Below the pieces are notes generated by a model. That model did no database searches. It saw only the letters and a list, made by a program, of their open reading frames with translations, and was not told the origin of the DNA. Positions 20,969 through 30,147 of a DNA stretch of 64,000 nt are shown piece after piece. The stretch lies in NCBI RefSeq assembly GCF_003051105.1, contig NZ_QAOO01000004.1, positions 62,001 through 126,000 of the forward strand, in the 5' to 3' direction. This stretch comes from Nitrosomonas nitrosa (GTDB lineage Bacteria > Pseudomonadota > Gammaproteobacteria > Burkholderiales > Nitrosomonadaceae). Positions within the stretch are counted from its first letter, which is position 1; the number at the start of each line of letters is the position of its first letter. The position numbers and the translations under genes were made by a program.

Positions 20969-21097
20969 TTACTGGGCAGATTTTTCGATCACTTCCCCAC
21001 CTTTCTGGATATCCTTCCCAAACCCTTGCATGGTATGACAGCCGGACAGCAGCAGGACAATCATCAACACGCCAAATGTTACAGATAATTTTCTCAT
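20969..21097 (-). CDS. Entericidin A/B family small lipoprotein
   Basis: The ATG at 21097 opens a 42-codon frame, MRKLSVTFGVLMIVLLLSGC followed by HTMQGFGKDIQKGGEVIEKSAQ. A signal peptide ends in the lipobox LSGC, so the mature protein is a lipidated peptide of about 23 residues. The GKDIQKGGEVIEK pattern is the entericidin signature. AAGGAG six bases before the ATG is an excellent ribosome site. The gene sits between leuC and leuD and ends four bases before the leuD ATG. Entericidins are membrane-associated peptides described as a toxin/antidote pair in enterobacteria; only one is present here, so a toxin role is not implied. Confidence 0.9.
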   Translation of the reverse strand: MRKLSVTFGVLMIVLLLSGCHTMQGFGKDIQKGGEVIEKSAQ

Positions 21098-21133
21098 TTC
21101 CATCTCCTTGTCATTAAAAAATGATATCGACTG

Positions 21134-22546
21134 TCACTCATTCATCGCACGAACATCCACGAAGTGGCCAGCTACCGCTGCCGCTGCAGCCATGGCGGGG
21201 CTCACCAAATGCGTCCTTCCTCCAGGGCCTTGCCTGCCTTCGAAATTCCGATTGGAAGTAGAAGCGCATCGCTCACCCGGCATTAATCTATCGTCGTTCA
21301 TTGCCAGGCACATCGAGCAGCCTGGCTCGCGCCATTCAAAACCAGCCTCACGAAAAATCTTATCGATTCCTTCTTGTTCCGCCTGTGATTTTACCAAGCC
21401 AGACCCCGGTACCACGAGCGCCAGCTTGATATTAGGAGCTATATGTTTGCCTTTCAAAACAGAAGCAGCCTCCCGCAAATCCTCGATGCGGGAATTCGTG
21501 CATGACCCTATGAAAATTTTATCGAGAAATATCTCGCTGATGGGTGTATTGGGTGTAAGCCCCATGTATTTCAATGCATTTTCAGTGTCGTGACGCTTGA
21601 CCGGATCAGTTATCGAGGCAGGATCCGGCACCTTGCCTTCAATCGAAACCACCATCTCAGGGGAAGTCCCCCAAGTCACTTGTGGCTTGATTTGCGCAGC
21701 ATCCAACTTCACAACCCGATCGAACACGGCTCCCTCATCACTCTTCAGAGTACGCCAATAAGAAACTGCCTGCTCCCACAGCTCACCCTTGGGCACGAAA
21801 GGACGTCCCTTGAGATATTCGATCGTCGTTTCATCCACTGCGATCATGCCTGCACGCGCTCCCGCTTCGATAGCCATATTGCAAAGCGTCATCCGGCCTT
21901 CCATGCTGAGCGCCCGAATGGCACTGCCGGCAAACTCTATCGCATAACCCGTACCACCCGCCGTACCAATCTCACCAATAATGGCCAGCGCAATATCTTT
22001 GGCTGTCACCCCGCGCCCCAGCTTACCCTCGACCAAAATTTGCATCGACTTAGCTTTTTTGGTTAGCAAGCACTGGGTTGCCAGCACATGTTCCACCTCA
22101 GAGGTACCAATGCCGAAGGCAAGGCAGGCAAAAGCGCCGTGAGTGCTGGTATGCGAATCGCCACATACCACCGTCATTCCCGGTAACGTCGCGCCTTGCT
22201 CTGGCCCGATGACGTGTACGATGCCCTGCCGCTGATCGTTCATTCTAAATTCGGTAATCCCCAGCTCCTCGCAATTTTGATCAAGCGTTTCCACTTGCAA
22301 ACGTGAGGTGGGATCTTTGATACCGCTGCTCCGATCTGTCGTAGGAACATTGTGGTCGGCCACCGCCAAGATAGAGTTGATTCGCCAAGGTTTGCGCCCG
22401 GCTAATTTCAGCCCCTCGAATGCTTGAGGGCTCGTGACCTCATGCACGAGATGGCGATCGATATAGAGAATAACCATGCTGTCCGGCTTATCCGATTCCG
22501 CATGCACCACATGGCTTTCCCAAAGTTTGTCGTATAAAGTCTTCAT
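21134..22546 (-). CDS. leuC: 3-isopropylmalate dehydratase large subunit
   Basis: LeuC is the aconitase-family subunit that isomerises isopropylmalate and carries a [4Fe-4S] cluster. The cluster cysteines are seen in IGSCTNSR and in [10 protein letters not shown], and the [14 protein letters not shown] segment is conserved. The open frame runs 44 codons further upstream without an ATG of good context. The family start [14 protein letters not shown] at 22546 gives 470 residues, the normal length. It is first in the leucine operon and divergent from acs. Confidence 0.97.
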   Translation of the reverse strand: MKTLYDKLWESHVVHAESDKPDSMVILYIDRHLVHEVTSPQAFEGLKLAGRKPWRINSILAVADHNVPTTDRSSGIKDPTSRLQVETLDQNCEELGITEFRMNDQRQGIVHVIGPEQGATLPGMTVVCGDSHTSTHGAFACLAFGIGTSEVEHVLATQCLLTKKAKSMQILVEGKLGRGVTAKDIALAIIGEIGTAGGTGYAIEFAGSAIRALSMEGRMTLCNMAIEAGARAGMIAVDETTIEYLKGRPFVPKGELWEQAVSYWRTLKSDEGAVFDRVVKLDAAQIKPQVTWGTSPEMVVSIEGKVPDPASITDPVKRHDTENALKYMGLTPNTPISEIFLDKIFIGSCTNSRIEDLREAASVLKGKHIAPNIKLALVVPGSGLVKSQAEQEGIDKIFREAGFEWREPGCSMCLAMNDDRLMPGERCASTSNRNFEGRQGPGGRTHLVSPAMAAAAAVAGHFVDVRAMNE

Positions 22547-22631
22547 ATTGCAGTATTCCATTAGAATCCGGTCATTATCCCATAAAGCAGTATTCAGCAG
22601 TAGGCTGCGCGTTAATGATTCGATGAACGTA

Positions 22632-22660
22632 GCTATAAGGTTAATAGCAAGTTTCTTCAA
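22632..22660 (-). promoter_or_regulatory. Candidate sigma-70 promoter for the leuC operon
   Basis: On the minus strand TTGAAG (22660-22655) and TATAGC (22637-22632) are separated by 17 bases; each hexamer matches four of six consensus bases. It would give a leader of about 80 bases before leuC. The same 181 bp spacer must hold the acs promoter, where TACAAT at 22674-22679 on the plus strand is a possible -10 box without a good -35. This suggests activator control for acs. Read by eye only. Confidence 0.35.
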
Positions 22661-22727
22661 GTCCCATGAGTGGTACAATTTTCTGATTCATCTTTCCCCG
22701 AATAACCAGGAAATAAAGGAATAGGCT

Positions 22728-24698
22728 ATGTCCACCATCGAATCCGTGCTACACGAAACACGTATCTTTGCGCCTTCAACTAAATTCGTCGAACAAGCGA
22801 ATCTAGCTGACATCGAAGCATACCGGGCGCTTTGCGCCGAAGCCGAGCGCGATTACCCCTCTTTTTGGAGCAAACTGGCGCAGCAGCATATTTTATGGCA
22901 TAAGCCTTTTACACGCGTCCTGAATGATTCAGAACCGCCTTTCTTCAAATGGTTCGAAGACGGTGAACTCAATATTTCATATAACTGCCTGGACAGACAT
23001 CTCGCCAATCAGCCTGACAAAATAGCGATTATTTTTGAAGCCGACAATGGCGATGTCAATCACTGTACCTACCGTGAGCTCTACCAGCGCGTCTGTCAGT
23101 TTGCCAATGGTCTAAAGGCGCTGGATATCAAAAAAGGGGATCGCATCATTATCTATATGCCGATGCGTATCGAAGCGGTGATCGCCATGCAAGCATGCGC
23201 CCGCATCGGCGCAATTCACTCGGTCGTATTCGGCGGATTCTCCGCCAAGAGTTTGCACGAGCGTATCGTCGATGCGGGGGCAGCCGCGGTGATCACCGCT
23301 GACGAGCAAACGCGCGGCGGCAAGAACCACCCGCTTAAAGCGACCGTCGACGAAGCCCTTAGCATGGGCGATACCGATTCTGTCAAATCGGTTGTCATAT
23401 ACAAACATACAGGCGTCGATATCGCATGGCAAAACAACCGCGATATCTGGTGGCATGACCTGATTCATGGCAAACAAGGTGAATGCGCGCCTGAATGGGT
23501 CAATGCCGAGCATCCCCTGTTTACGCTATACACTTCCGGCTCCACCGGCAAACCTAAAGGTGTGCAACACTCTTCTGCCGGCTACCTGTTAGGTACAATG
23601 ATCAGCATGCAATGGGTGTTCGATTACAAGCCGACAGATATTTTTTGGTGTACCGCCGATGTCGGCTGGATTACGGGACACAGCTATGTCGCCTATGGTC
23701 CTCTGGCGATGGGCGCGACTCAGGTCATTTTCGAAGGCATCCCCACCTACCCTGATGCTGGCCGCTTCTGGAAAATCATACAACAGCACAAAGTCACAAC
23801 ATTCTATACCGCCCCGACCGCGATTCGCTCACTTATCAAATTAGGCGCAGATTTGCCACAACAATATGATCTCTCCTCGTTACGCCTTCTTGGTTCGGTG
23901 GGCGAACCGATCAATCCTGAAGCATGGATGTGGTATTACACCGTCGTCGGTCAATCCCGTTGCCCGATCGTCGACACTTGGTGGCAAACCGAAACGGGGT
24001 GTCATATGATCGCTCCCATTCCGGGGGCCATTCCACTCAAACCTGGTTCATGCACATTACCACTCCCCGGCATCAGCGCTGCGGTAGTGGATGAAGCCGG
24101 CCATGATGTGGAACTTGGCAAGGGGGGATTTCTGGTAATCAAACGCCCCTTCCCATCCCAGATTCGCACGTTATGGAAGGATCCGGCTCGCTTCAAAAAA
24201 ACCTATTTCCCGGAGGATATCTGTGGCGGCCGCTATTATTTGGCGGGTGACTCAGCTCATCGTGATAAGGAGGGATATTTCTGGATCATGGGGCGCATTG
24301 ACGATGTGCTGAATGTGTCCGGTCATCGTCTGGGAACGATGGAAATCGAATCGGCGCTGGTTGCCAATCCATTGGTTGCCGAGGCGGCCGTCGTCGGAAA
24401 ACCGCACGAAATCAAAGGAGAGGCCGTGGTTGCCTTCGTAGTATTGAAAGGCCAGCGTCCCCATGGCGCACAAGCCTCCGAAATCGCTGGCACATTGCGG
24501 GAATGGGTTGCGCGCGAAATTGGACCGATTGCCAGACCAGAAGAAATCCGGTTTGGCGATAACTTGCCCAAAACACGGTCGGGTAAAATCATGCGGCGCT
24601 TGCTGCGATCTCTGGCAAAAGGAGAAGAAATCACCCAGGACACCTCCACACTTGAAAATCCGGCCATCCTCGAACAACTCAAACAACCTGTCAGTTGA
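22728..24698 (+). CDS. acs: Acetyl-CoA synthetase (AMP-forming)
   Basis: Acs activates acetate to acetyl-CoA through acetyl-AMP in the cytosol. The adenylate-forming signature [12 protein letters not shown] is near residue 270, WWQTETG is near 415, and the C-terminal [10 protein letters not shown] holds the lysine whose acetylation by Pat enzymes silences the family. The length of 656 and the N-terminal ACAS region ([19 protein letters not shown]) favour acetate over propionate as substrate. AAGGA seven bases before the ATG supports the start. Pat-like and deacetylase-like genes lie further along at 50.7 and 55.2 kb. Confidence 0.95.
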   Translation: MSTIESVLHETRIFAPSTKFVEQANLADIEAYRALCAEAERDYPSFWSKLAQQHILWHKPFTRVLNDSEPPFFKWFEDGELNISYNCLDRHLANQPDKIAIIFEADNGDVNHCTYRELYQRVCQFANGLKALDIKKGDRIIIYMPMRIEAVIAMQACARIGAIHSVVFGGFSAKSLHERIVDAGAAAVITADEQTRGGKNHPLKATVDEALSMGDTDSVKSVVIYKHTGVDIAWQNNRDIWWHDLIHGKQGECAPEWVNAEHPLFTLYTSGSTGKPKGVQHSSAGYLLGTMISMQWVFDYKPTDIFWCTADVGWITGHSYVAYGPLAMGATQVIFEGIPTYPDAGRFWKIIQQHKVTTFYTAPTAIRSLIKLGADLPQQYDLSSLRLLGSVGEPINPEAWMWYYTVVGQSRCPIVDTWWQTETGCHMIAPIPGAIPLKPGSCTLPLPGISAAVVDEAGHDVELGKGGFLVIKRPFPSQIRTLWKDPARFKKTYFPEDICGGRYYLAGDSAHRDKEGYFWIMGRIDDVLNVSGHRLGTMEIESALVANPLVAEAAVVGKPHEIKGEAVVAFVVLKGQRPHGAQASEIAGTLREWVAREIGPIARPEEIRFGDNLPKTRSGKIMRRLLRSLAKGEEITQDTSTLENPAILEQLKQPVS

Positions 24699-24753
24699 AT
24701 GAAAACAGTTTACCCATCAACTTGGCCACATACATGCTTTATCGAATAAACAT

Positions 24754-25719
24754 ATGAATTTGCCTCATTTTATCGACTACGGTTTTGGCATCAGCGCGAT
24801 CGATGCACAATACCATCGCCCCGGTCGCGCAGCGATTCATTTGATCGCCGAAAATGGCGTTGCCGCTTTGGTTGACACAGGCACCCAGTTTTCTGTACCG
24901 GGTGTCATGCAAGTACTGAAAAGCAAGCAGATTGCTCCCGAAGCAGTCGCTTATGTACTGCTTACGCATATCCATTTGGATCATGCCGGCGGCGCGAGCG
25001 CCTTCATGGAACAGTTGCCTAACGCCAAACTGGTCGTGCATCCACGTGGCGCGAAATATATGGTCAACCCCACAAAACTGATCGCTGGCGTAAAAGCCGT
25101 CTATGGCGAAGCAGAATTCAAACGCCTTTATGGTGAAATTCATCCAATTGACGAACAACGGGTCATCGAAGCGCCTGATGAAACACGCATCGACCTGAAT
25201 GGCAGAACGCTGTTATTGCTCGACACCCCAGGCCATGCGCGCCACCATTACTGCATTTTTGACGAACGAAGTCAGTCCTTTTTCACCGGAGATACCTTCG
25301 GTGTTTCGTATCGTGAACTCGATGTCAATGGGCTGGAATTCGTATTTCCGACGACGACACCCGTTCAATTCGATCCAGCCGCCGCCCACGCCTCTCTGCA
25401 TCGCATCATGAGTTACCATCCACAGCATGCATTTTTGACTCACTACAGCCGCATCGGCCATCTCCCTCACCATGCAGCTCAAATGCATGATTTGATCGAT
25501 GCTTTTGTCGGTATCGCGAACGAAGCAGCCAAAGAAACTTCAGACCGGCACGCCTATATTGTGCGGGCGATGAAATCACTTCTCTGCGAACGGCTTGCCG
25601 CCCACGGCTGCACATGGCAACCCGAAGCGATTCATGAGCTATTGCGCATCGATATCGAACTCAATGCCATGGGACTGGAAACATGGTTGAATCAGTCCGA
25701 GCAATCCAATAAAACGTAA
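24754..25719 (+). CDS. MBL-fold metallo-hydrolase
   Basis: This is a metallo-beta-lactamase-fold hydrolase of unknown substrate. The zinc motif THIHLDHAGG is near residue 73, followed by the metal ligands in DTPGHARHH and FTGDTFG. The C-terminal 60 residues are helical. At 321 residues it is longer than glyoxalase II, which it does not otherwise resemble. It lies 55 bp after acs and could be cotranscribed, but no functional link is evident. The start has no clear ribosome site. Confidence 0.85.
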   Translation: MNLPHFIDYGFGISAIDAQYHRPGRAAIHLIAENGVAALVDTGTQFSVPGVMQVLKSKQIAPEAVAYVLLTHIHLDHAGGASAFMEQLPNAKLVVHPRGAKYMVNPTKLIAGVKAVYGEAEFKRLYGEIHPIDEQRVIEAPDETRIDLNGRTLLLLDTPGHARHHYCIFDERSQSFFTGDTFGVSYRELDVNGLEFVFPTTTPVQFDPAAAHASLHRIMSYHPQHAFLTHYSRIGHLPHHAAQMHDLIDAFVGIANEAAKETSDRHAYIVRAMKSLLCERLAAHGCTWQPEAIHELLRIDIELNAMGLETWLNQSEQSNKT

Positions 25720-25846
25720 GTACCAAAGAAAGTGATAGCTTATACTTTCGAAGTTATTTACAGTTACACGCAGCCGCACTTTTCCATATGAGAGAAGCAT
25801 TGAAATGTCTCATCATTAACTTTTACGATCTTACAGGGAGTAATCG

Positions 25847-26923
25847 ATGGATGAACTGAACACGTTTATTGCCGGAATGATAAATAGTTTTTCTATAAGC
25901 ATGATCACAGAAAGGAGCTGGTTCGAGATCGCCTCGATTTTGGCACCCTCGGTTATTCTCATTCTCGTGTTATTTGGCTTCAGTTTTCTGCTGCAACATA
26001 GAAATGGAAAAATCGCCACTTATATTATCTGTCTTTTACTCATTTTACTGTTCTTACCCTATGAACTATACCGCCAAGCAGCAACACTATCCAAGGCGCA
26101 AGCCAATGTAGCCGAAACAGAGTCCAGCTTAAAAACGCTGCTAAATGCTTCCGATCTCGATCATCTCGAGAATTTGGTCAACGAGGAAGTCGCATCCGGC
26201 ATACTGGACGAAGCCATCGATCGGCTTAGTCAGCAAGAAAAAAAGGAGCTTATCCTTATCTCATGGCTGATTGCCGAAAATGAGAAACGATCCCGGCAGC
26301 ATCACCAAGATCAGCAAGCAGCCCTGACCAAGGCTATCCAATCGCATCTTGACCAAGCCAAACAAGAAATCATCAATACGAGAGAACCCGTAGACAAAAT
26401 CTCAGCCGATATCCTGCAACGTATTGAGGACGATGTCAGCCGTCTCATAGCAGAAAAAATGCAACCCTTCAATCAAACTATCGATGGATCACTCGACTCA
26501 TTCCAGGAAAACATCCAGCAGTTCATGCAAAATGAACTGAAAACCTATGAAGAAATGCTTACCTCACTCACTCAGAAAGGTATCGAAGAACTCGGTAACG
26601 CGCTCAAGCATCACACCTATCGGGCACAACGTAAATTTACCCAGCAAATCAGGCAAGCAAACGAAGAATCTGCACAGAAACTTAATGAAGCACAACGAAA
26701 CATCGCTCAACTAAACAGCACGATCGAAGAAATCAATTTGGAAAAAATCATCGAACAAATCAAGCAACTTTCCGATTCAATCAATATCATTCAAAAACAA
26801 AATGATATTCGCTTCGAATATCACGAATGCATCCGATCCGCCGGACTTATCGATCTGATTGGCAAAGAGGAAGAATGCAGAAAAAAACTCAATAACGATA
26901 CAAATGATTTAATTAACCCATAA
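25847..26923 (+). CDS. Membrane-anchored coiled-coil protein of unknown function
   Basis: I do not recognise a family. Two hydrophobic helices (about residues 28-50 and 55-70) lie near the N-terminus. They are followed by nearly 280 residues rich in Glu, Gln, Lys and Ala with heptad-like spacing, so a long alpha-helical coiled coil is likely. Short runs such as KPIDKIS-like turns and a region near 200-260 recall methyl-accepting or RmuC-like helical rods, but no signature motif is seen. A strong ribosome site (GGGAG, six bases upstream) supports the start. The RlpA-like gene follows 56 bp later, which hints at an envelope role. Confidence 0.75.
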   Translation: MDELNTFIAGMINSFSISMITERSWFEIASILAPSVILILVLFGFSFLLQHRNGKIATYIICLLLILLFLPYELYRQAATLSKAQANVAETESSLKTLLNASDLDHLENLVNEEVASGILDEAIDRLSQQEKKELILISWLIAENEKRSRQHHQDQQAALTKAIQSHLDQAKQEIINTREPVDKISADILQRIEDDVSRLIAEKMQPFNQTIDGSLDSFQENIQQFMQNELKTYEEMLTSLTQKGIEELGNALKHHTYRAQRKFTQQIRQANEESAQKLNEAQRNIAQLNSTIEEINLEKIIEQIKQLSDSINIIQKQNDIRFEYHECIRSAGLIDLIGKEEECRKKLNNDTNDLINP

Positions 26924-26979
26924 AACCTGCCGTTTTCGTTTTTTCATGACTAGAATTCATCTAAATGAGGAAATAAATT

Positions 26980-27351
26980 ATGGCAAGACACCTTATCGCG
27001 ATGCTGTTTCTTGGCATTGGAATACTTTTAGCACTGGGCGCCAGTGCAGCCCTAGCCAAAACGGGCTTTGCAGTCTACTACAGCGACAAATATCAGGGCA
27101 GACAAACGGCCAACGGTGAAATCTTCGATCAGAAAATCTTTACCGCAGCCCATAATGAATTACCTTATGGAACCCTGGTAAAAGTAACCAATCTCGAAAA
27201 TAACCACAGTGTGATCGTTAAGATCAACGATCGCATGGCCCAGAACAATCCCAATATTATCGATGTTTCCAGGCGTGCCGCAGAAAAACTGGGATTCATA
27301 GAACAAGGCCGGGTCTCTGTCACTCTTGAAACCGTCAAAACAAGACGATAG
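26980..27351 (+). CDS. Short RlpA-like double-psi beta-barrel protein
   Basis: RlpA-family proteins are septal lytic transglycosylases or wall-binding proteins. A signal peptide (about 1-26, ending SAALA) is followed by the DPBB domain with YYSDKYQGRQTANGE, TAAHNELPYGTLVKV and VKINDRM, then IDVSRRAAEKLG. There is no SPOR domain and no lipobox, and the usual NDRGP turn reads NDRMA. The 123-residue protein is therefore a minimal secreted form. GAGGAAA upstream of the ATG supports the start. Confidence 0.88.
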   Translation: MARHLIAMLFLGIGILLALGASAALAKTGFAVYYSDKYQGRQTANGEIFDQKIFTAAHNELPYGTLVKVTNLENNHSVIVKINDRMAQNNPNIIDVSRRAAEKLGFIEQGRVSVTLETVKTRR

Positions 27352-27394
27352 TCTGATCACACCCTAAACGCGGCACAAGAAAAGAGCTTTACGA

Positions 27395-28564
27395 TCAATC
27401 GAGCTTCAATTTCGAAATATCCGCTTTAGGCGTGCGCTCAGGAAGCGTCGGCGCGATCGTCCGCAACACCTTCTGGGCTGTCGCGCGGCTCACAGTCAGC
27501 TTACCGCCATACAAACTCACCACTCTGGGTTTAGGCTGCGTATCGCACTGCAAATGAATTTCTCGTGAACGGCGAAACGCAATGCCTTGCATAGCAGGCA
27601 ATACGCGTAATCCGGAGAATTTCTCTTTGATCTCGACAGGACGGCTTGGAAAATAGTGGTGGAAACAATCCAGTAAATACGCTTCTTCCGAAACCAATGG
27701 GGCGGACTCTTCCGGCACGCCCTTAAACACCGTTTCGGTTGTTCCTAATAGAATTTGTTGATACCACGGCAGTACAAAAACGGCTCTTCGATCGACCGGA
27801 GACTCCAGATAATAGCACCCCCGCTCAAGCTCGCCTTCCAGCACCAAATGGCTCCCTTGCACCAGATCGACGGGGTATTCGGGCGGACAGGGCTCGATCC
27901 GTCGTGTCACGCTGTTTACCCATGGACCAGCAGCGTTCACCAACACGGCGGCAGTACAATGATGCGTTGCGCCCTCCTCGGCATAATCGATTTCACATCC
28001 TCCTGGCGTAAGGATTGCATGCACAAACTCTGCTGGACAGCGCAATTCCGCCCCCAGGGATTGGGCAGAATACATCAGTGCCTGCGTCAACAGCCGATCG
28101 TCTGTTTGCGCGTCCCAGTACTGAAAAACCTGTTTGAGCCCATGCGTGGTCAAACCATCCAGCTGCCCCCATTCCGCGCGAGGAACAACACGAAAACGAG
28201 CAAACGCTCCTCCACCCGCCAACAGGGCATACAGACTCAAACCTGCACGAATCGTCAGCGCACTACGGGTAGTATTCTGGTAGACCGGAATATAGAATCG
28301 ACTCAACTTGACCAAAGAAGGTGCCAATCTCAACCAATCCGATCGCTCGCGCAGACTCTCATAAACGAGCTTGAATTGCCCATGCTCCAAATAACGCAGC
28401 CCTCCATGAATCAGTTTACTGGAGCGGCTCGATGTGCCTGCGGCAAGCGCTGTCTTTTCCAATAGCAGGACAGTATAGCCACGCGCAACGGCTGCTTGCG
28501 CGACCGCCACGCCCTGAATCCCGCCGCCGACGACAACGATGTCATAATGATTGGACGCAGGCAT
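27395..28564 (-). CDS. GlpD-like FAD-dependent glycerol-3-phosphate dehydrogenase, short form
   Basis: The protein resembles aerobic glycerol-3-phosphate dehydrogenase, which passes electrons from glycerol-3-phosphate to quinone. The FAD-binding GGGIQGVAVAQAA motif is at the N-terminus, followed by SSRSSKLIHGGLRYLEHG, and GGKLTVSRATA lies near the end. It has 389 residues against about 500 in GlpD: it stops right after the FAD domain and lacks the C-terminal helical domain. No remnant of that domain can be read downstream, so this looks like a natural short form. It overlaps the GDPD gene by 23 bp, giving a glycerophosphodiester-to-DHAP logic. Confidence 0.85.
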   Translation of the reverse strand: MPASNHYDIVVVGGGIQGVAVAQAAVARGYTVLLLEKTALAAGTSSRSSKLIHGGLRYLEHGQFKLVYESLRERSDWLRLAPSLVKLSRFYIPVYQNTTRSALTIRAGLSLYALLAGGGAFARFRVVPRAEWGQLDGLTTHGLKQVFQYWDAQTDDRLLTQALMYSAQSLGAELRCPAEFVHAILTPGGCEIDYAEEGATHHCTAAVLVNAAGPWVNSVTRRIEPCPPEYPVDLVQGSHLVLEGELERGCYYLESPVDRRAVFVLPWYQQILLGTTETVFKGVPEESAPLVSEEAYLLDCFHHYFPSRPVEIKEKFSGLRVLPAMQGIAFRRSREIHLQCDTQPKPRVVSLYGGKLTVSRATAQKVLRTIAPTLPERTPKADISKLKLD

Positions 28565-29315
28565 GCTTTTTGAGCAACGGATGTTGTATTAAGGTTCCGA
28601 TTGTATCGGTTTCGATCAGCAGAACACCCTCCTCAGCATAGCTAAGCGCAGTAGGGCTATCATCGACCGTGTAGACCGCCCATTGCCAAGGTCCTTGCCA
28701 ACGCTCCGCTGGCTTGCGCGGCAGGCGTCGGGTATAGCAGAACAGAAAATCAGGCACCAACGCCGTTGCGATTGCTGCCTGTTCATTATCCCATTCCGGA
28801 ATAACCCACCCGATCCGCACCCCACCGCGTTCACGGGCGTACGCCACGGCTTTATCATCGAACGATATCACGATACATTGCTTGACGTACGGATGAATGA
28901 CTTCGAGCACCGCGTCCACCGTCGCTGCCAAACCGAACCTCAGAATACTTTCAGACTTGATCTCGATAAATGCCGTCACCCACGGCCATGCCTGCAGAAG
29001 CTGACAAAACTCAGCCAAATCAGAGAGGGGCTCAGACTCGGGCGGATGAGCCAACCTCAAGCCCGGGTAAGGCACGGAATGCATTCTAATTGCCGCATCG
29101 TCAAGCTGAGTCAACCAGCGGTCTGATCCCGCCAAACGCCAGAGGTGATCGTCATGACACAAAAACGGCGTACGACGCGCACTCAACTGTATATCGATTT
29201 CGACAAAACAAGCACCGGCCAGCATAGCCGCTTCGAGGCCAGCGAGAGAATTCTCGGGATAACGCATAGGATAACCGCGGTGCGCTATCAGATAAGGTAT
29301 AGCTTGCTCACTCAC
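28542..29315 (-). CDS. Glycerophosphodiester phosphodiesterase
   Basis: GDPD enzymes hydrolyse deacylated phospholipids to glycerol-3-phosphate and an alcohol. The catalytic AHRGYPMRYPENS, the metal ligands in FVEIDIQLS and the second histidine in LCHDDHLWR are visible. The frame continues to a GTG at 29348, but the GTG at 29315 has AGGAAG nine bases upstream and begins just before the family core. No signal peptide is seen, so it is probably cytosolic (UgpQ-like). The product would be the substrate of the overlapping GlpD-like enzyme. Confidence 0.92.
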   Translation of the reverse strand: MSEQAIPYLIAHRGYPMRYPENSLAGLEAAMLAGACFVEIDIQLSARRTPFLCHDDHLWRLAGSDRWLTQLDDAAIRMHSVPYPGLRLAHPPESEPLSDLAEFCQLLQAWPWVTAFIEIKSESILRFGLAATVDAVLEVIHPYVKQCIVISFDDKAVAYARERGGVRIGWVIPEWDNEQAAIATALVPDFLFCYTRRLPRKPAERWQGPWQWAVYTVDDSPTALSYAEEGVLLIETDTIGTLIQHPLLKKHACVQSL

Positions 29316-29460
29316 AAACGAAAGCTTCCTGCAGAAAATGTGGATCACGGCCCATGGCCCATACTGCTGTCGATTATAGCGGTCAATCAGGATTTGAACA
29401 CAAGATTAGATGATAGAATCGATAACCATATCGAACTTAATGCATTCATTGGGAGAAATA

Positions 29461-30096
29461 ATGCGTAAATTTAGATTCAACTTCAATCTACTCCTCCCTG
29501 CCTTACTGGCAGCGCTTCTTTTCATACCGTTCCTGATCAATTCACTTACCCATTACTTCTATGGGGAAAAACAGTTCCCCCCTATCGTCATGATGAAGCT
29601 ACCCGTCGAAAGTACAGCCATCTCACTTCCTACCGAGGTTGTCCAGTTCACACCTTTTGAAGTCACGCTCCAACTGGATACCGAGGCGTTGGCGAATCGC
29701 CTCAATGACATCATTGCCCGATCGCCTCATGGTGTCGCCATGCAAGGGATTTCCGGCAAAGTCCATGCGAGCATGCAGGCAGAAATCGTTGGCAACGGTT
29801 TTCATATCGATAATCCTGGACCGCAGGTTCAATTGTTTTCAGGACAAAGCGGAACACTCTGGTCATGGACAGTAACACCTACTGCCCCCAACCGCCATCA
29901 ACTTGCAATCCGGCTCCACCTCATCACCCTCGACAATGGACAAGAAAACCAGAAAGTCGTCGATATCGCCGAAATCCAGACATACGCACAAAAGAATCCA
30001 GCCGAATGGATCAAGCGATACGGTATTTGGTTTATCATTGCCGGTATCGTCGCATTCGTCCTCTGGCGAAGAATACGCCGCCCGTCGATTGAATAA
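29461..30096 (+). CDS. Bitopic membrane protein of unknown function
   Basis: No family is recognised. A membrane helix lies near residues 10-27 (LLLPALLAALLFIPFLI) and another near the C-terminus (about 187-203), followed by a basic tail (RRIRRPS). The ~150 residues between them read like a beta-rich extracytoplasmic domain. GGAGA four bases before the ATG at 29461 fixes this start over the longer frame from 29410. It precedes the ATP-grasp gene by 51 bp on the same strand and may be part of that cluster. Confidence 0.75.
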   Translation: MRKFRFNFNLLLPALLAALLFIPFLINSLTHYFYGEKQFPPIVMMKLPVESTAISLPTEVVQFTPFEVTLQLDTEALANRLNDIIARSPHGVAMQGISGKVHASMQAEIVGNGFHIDNPGPQVQLFSGQSGTLWSWTVTPTAPNRHQLAIRLHLITLDNGQENQKVVDIAEIQTYAQKNPAEWIKRYGIWFIIAGIVAFVLWRRIRRPSIE

Positions 30097-30147
30097 CTTC
30101 ACTCACTCACGCTTGATCTTCTGATCATTGCTTATAGGAAGGCACGT

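Noticed and set aside
22547..22678. N-terminal extension of leuC and a possible leucine attenuator (LLL run)
   Set aside because: The family start at 22546 is clear. The upstream codons lack an independent start with a ribosome site, and no terminator/antiterminator pair was seen.
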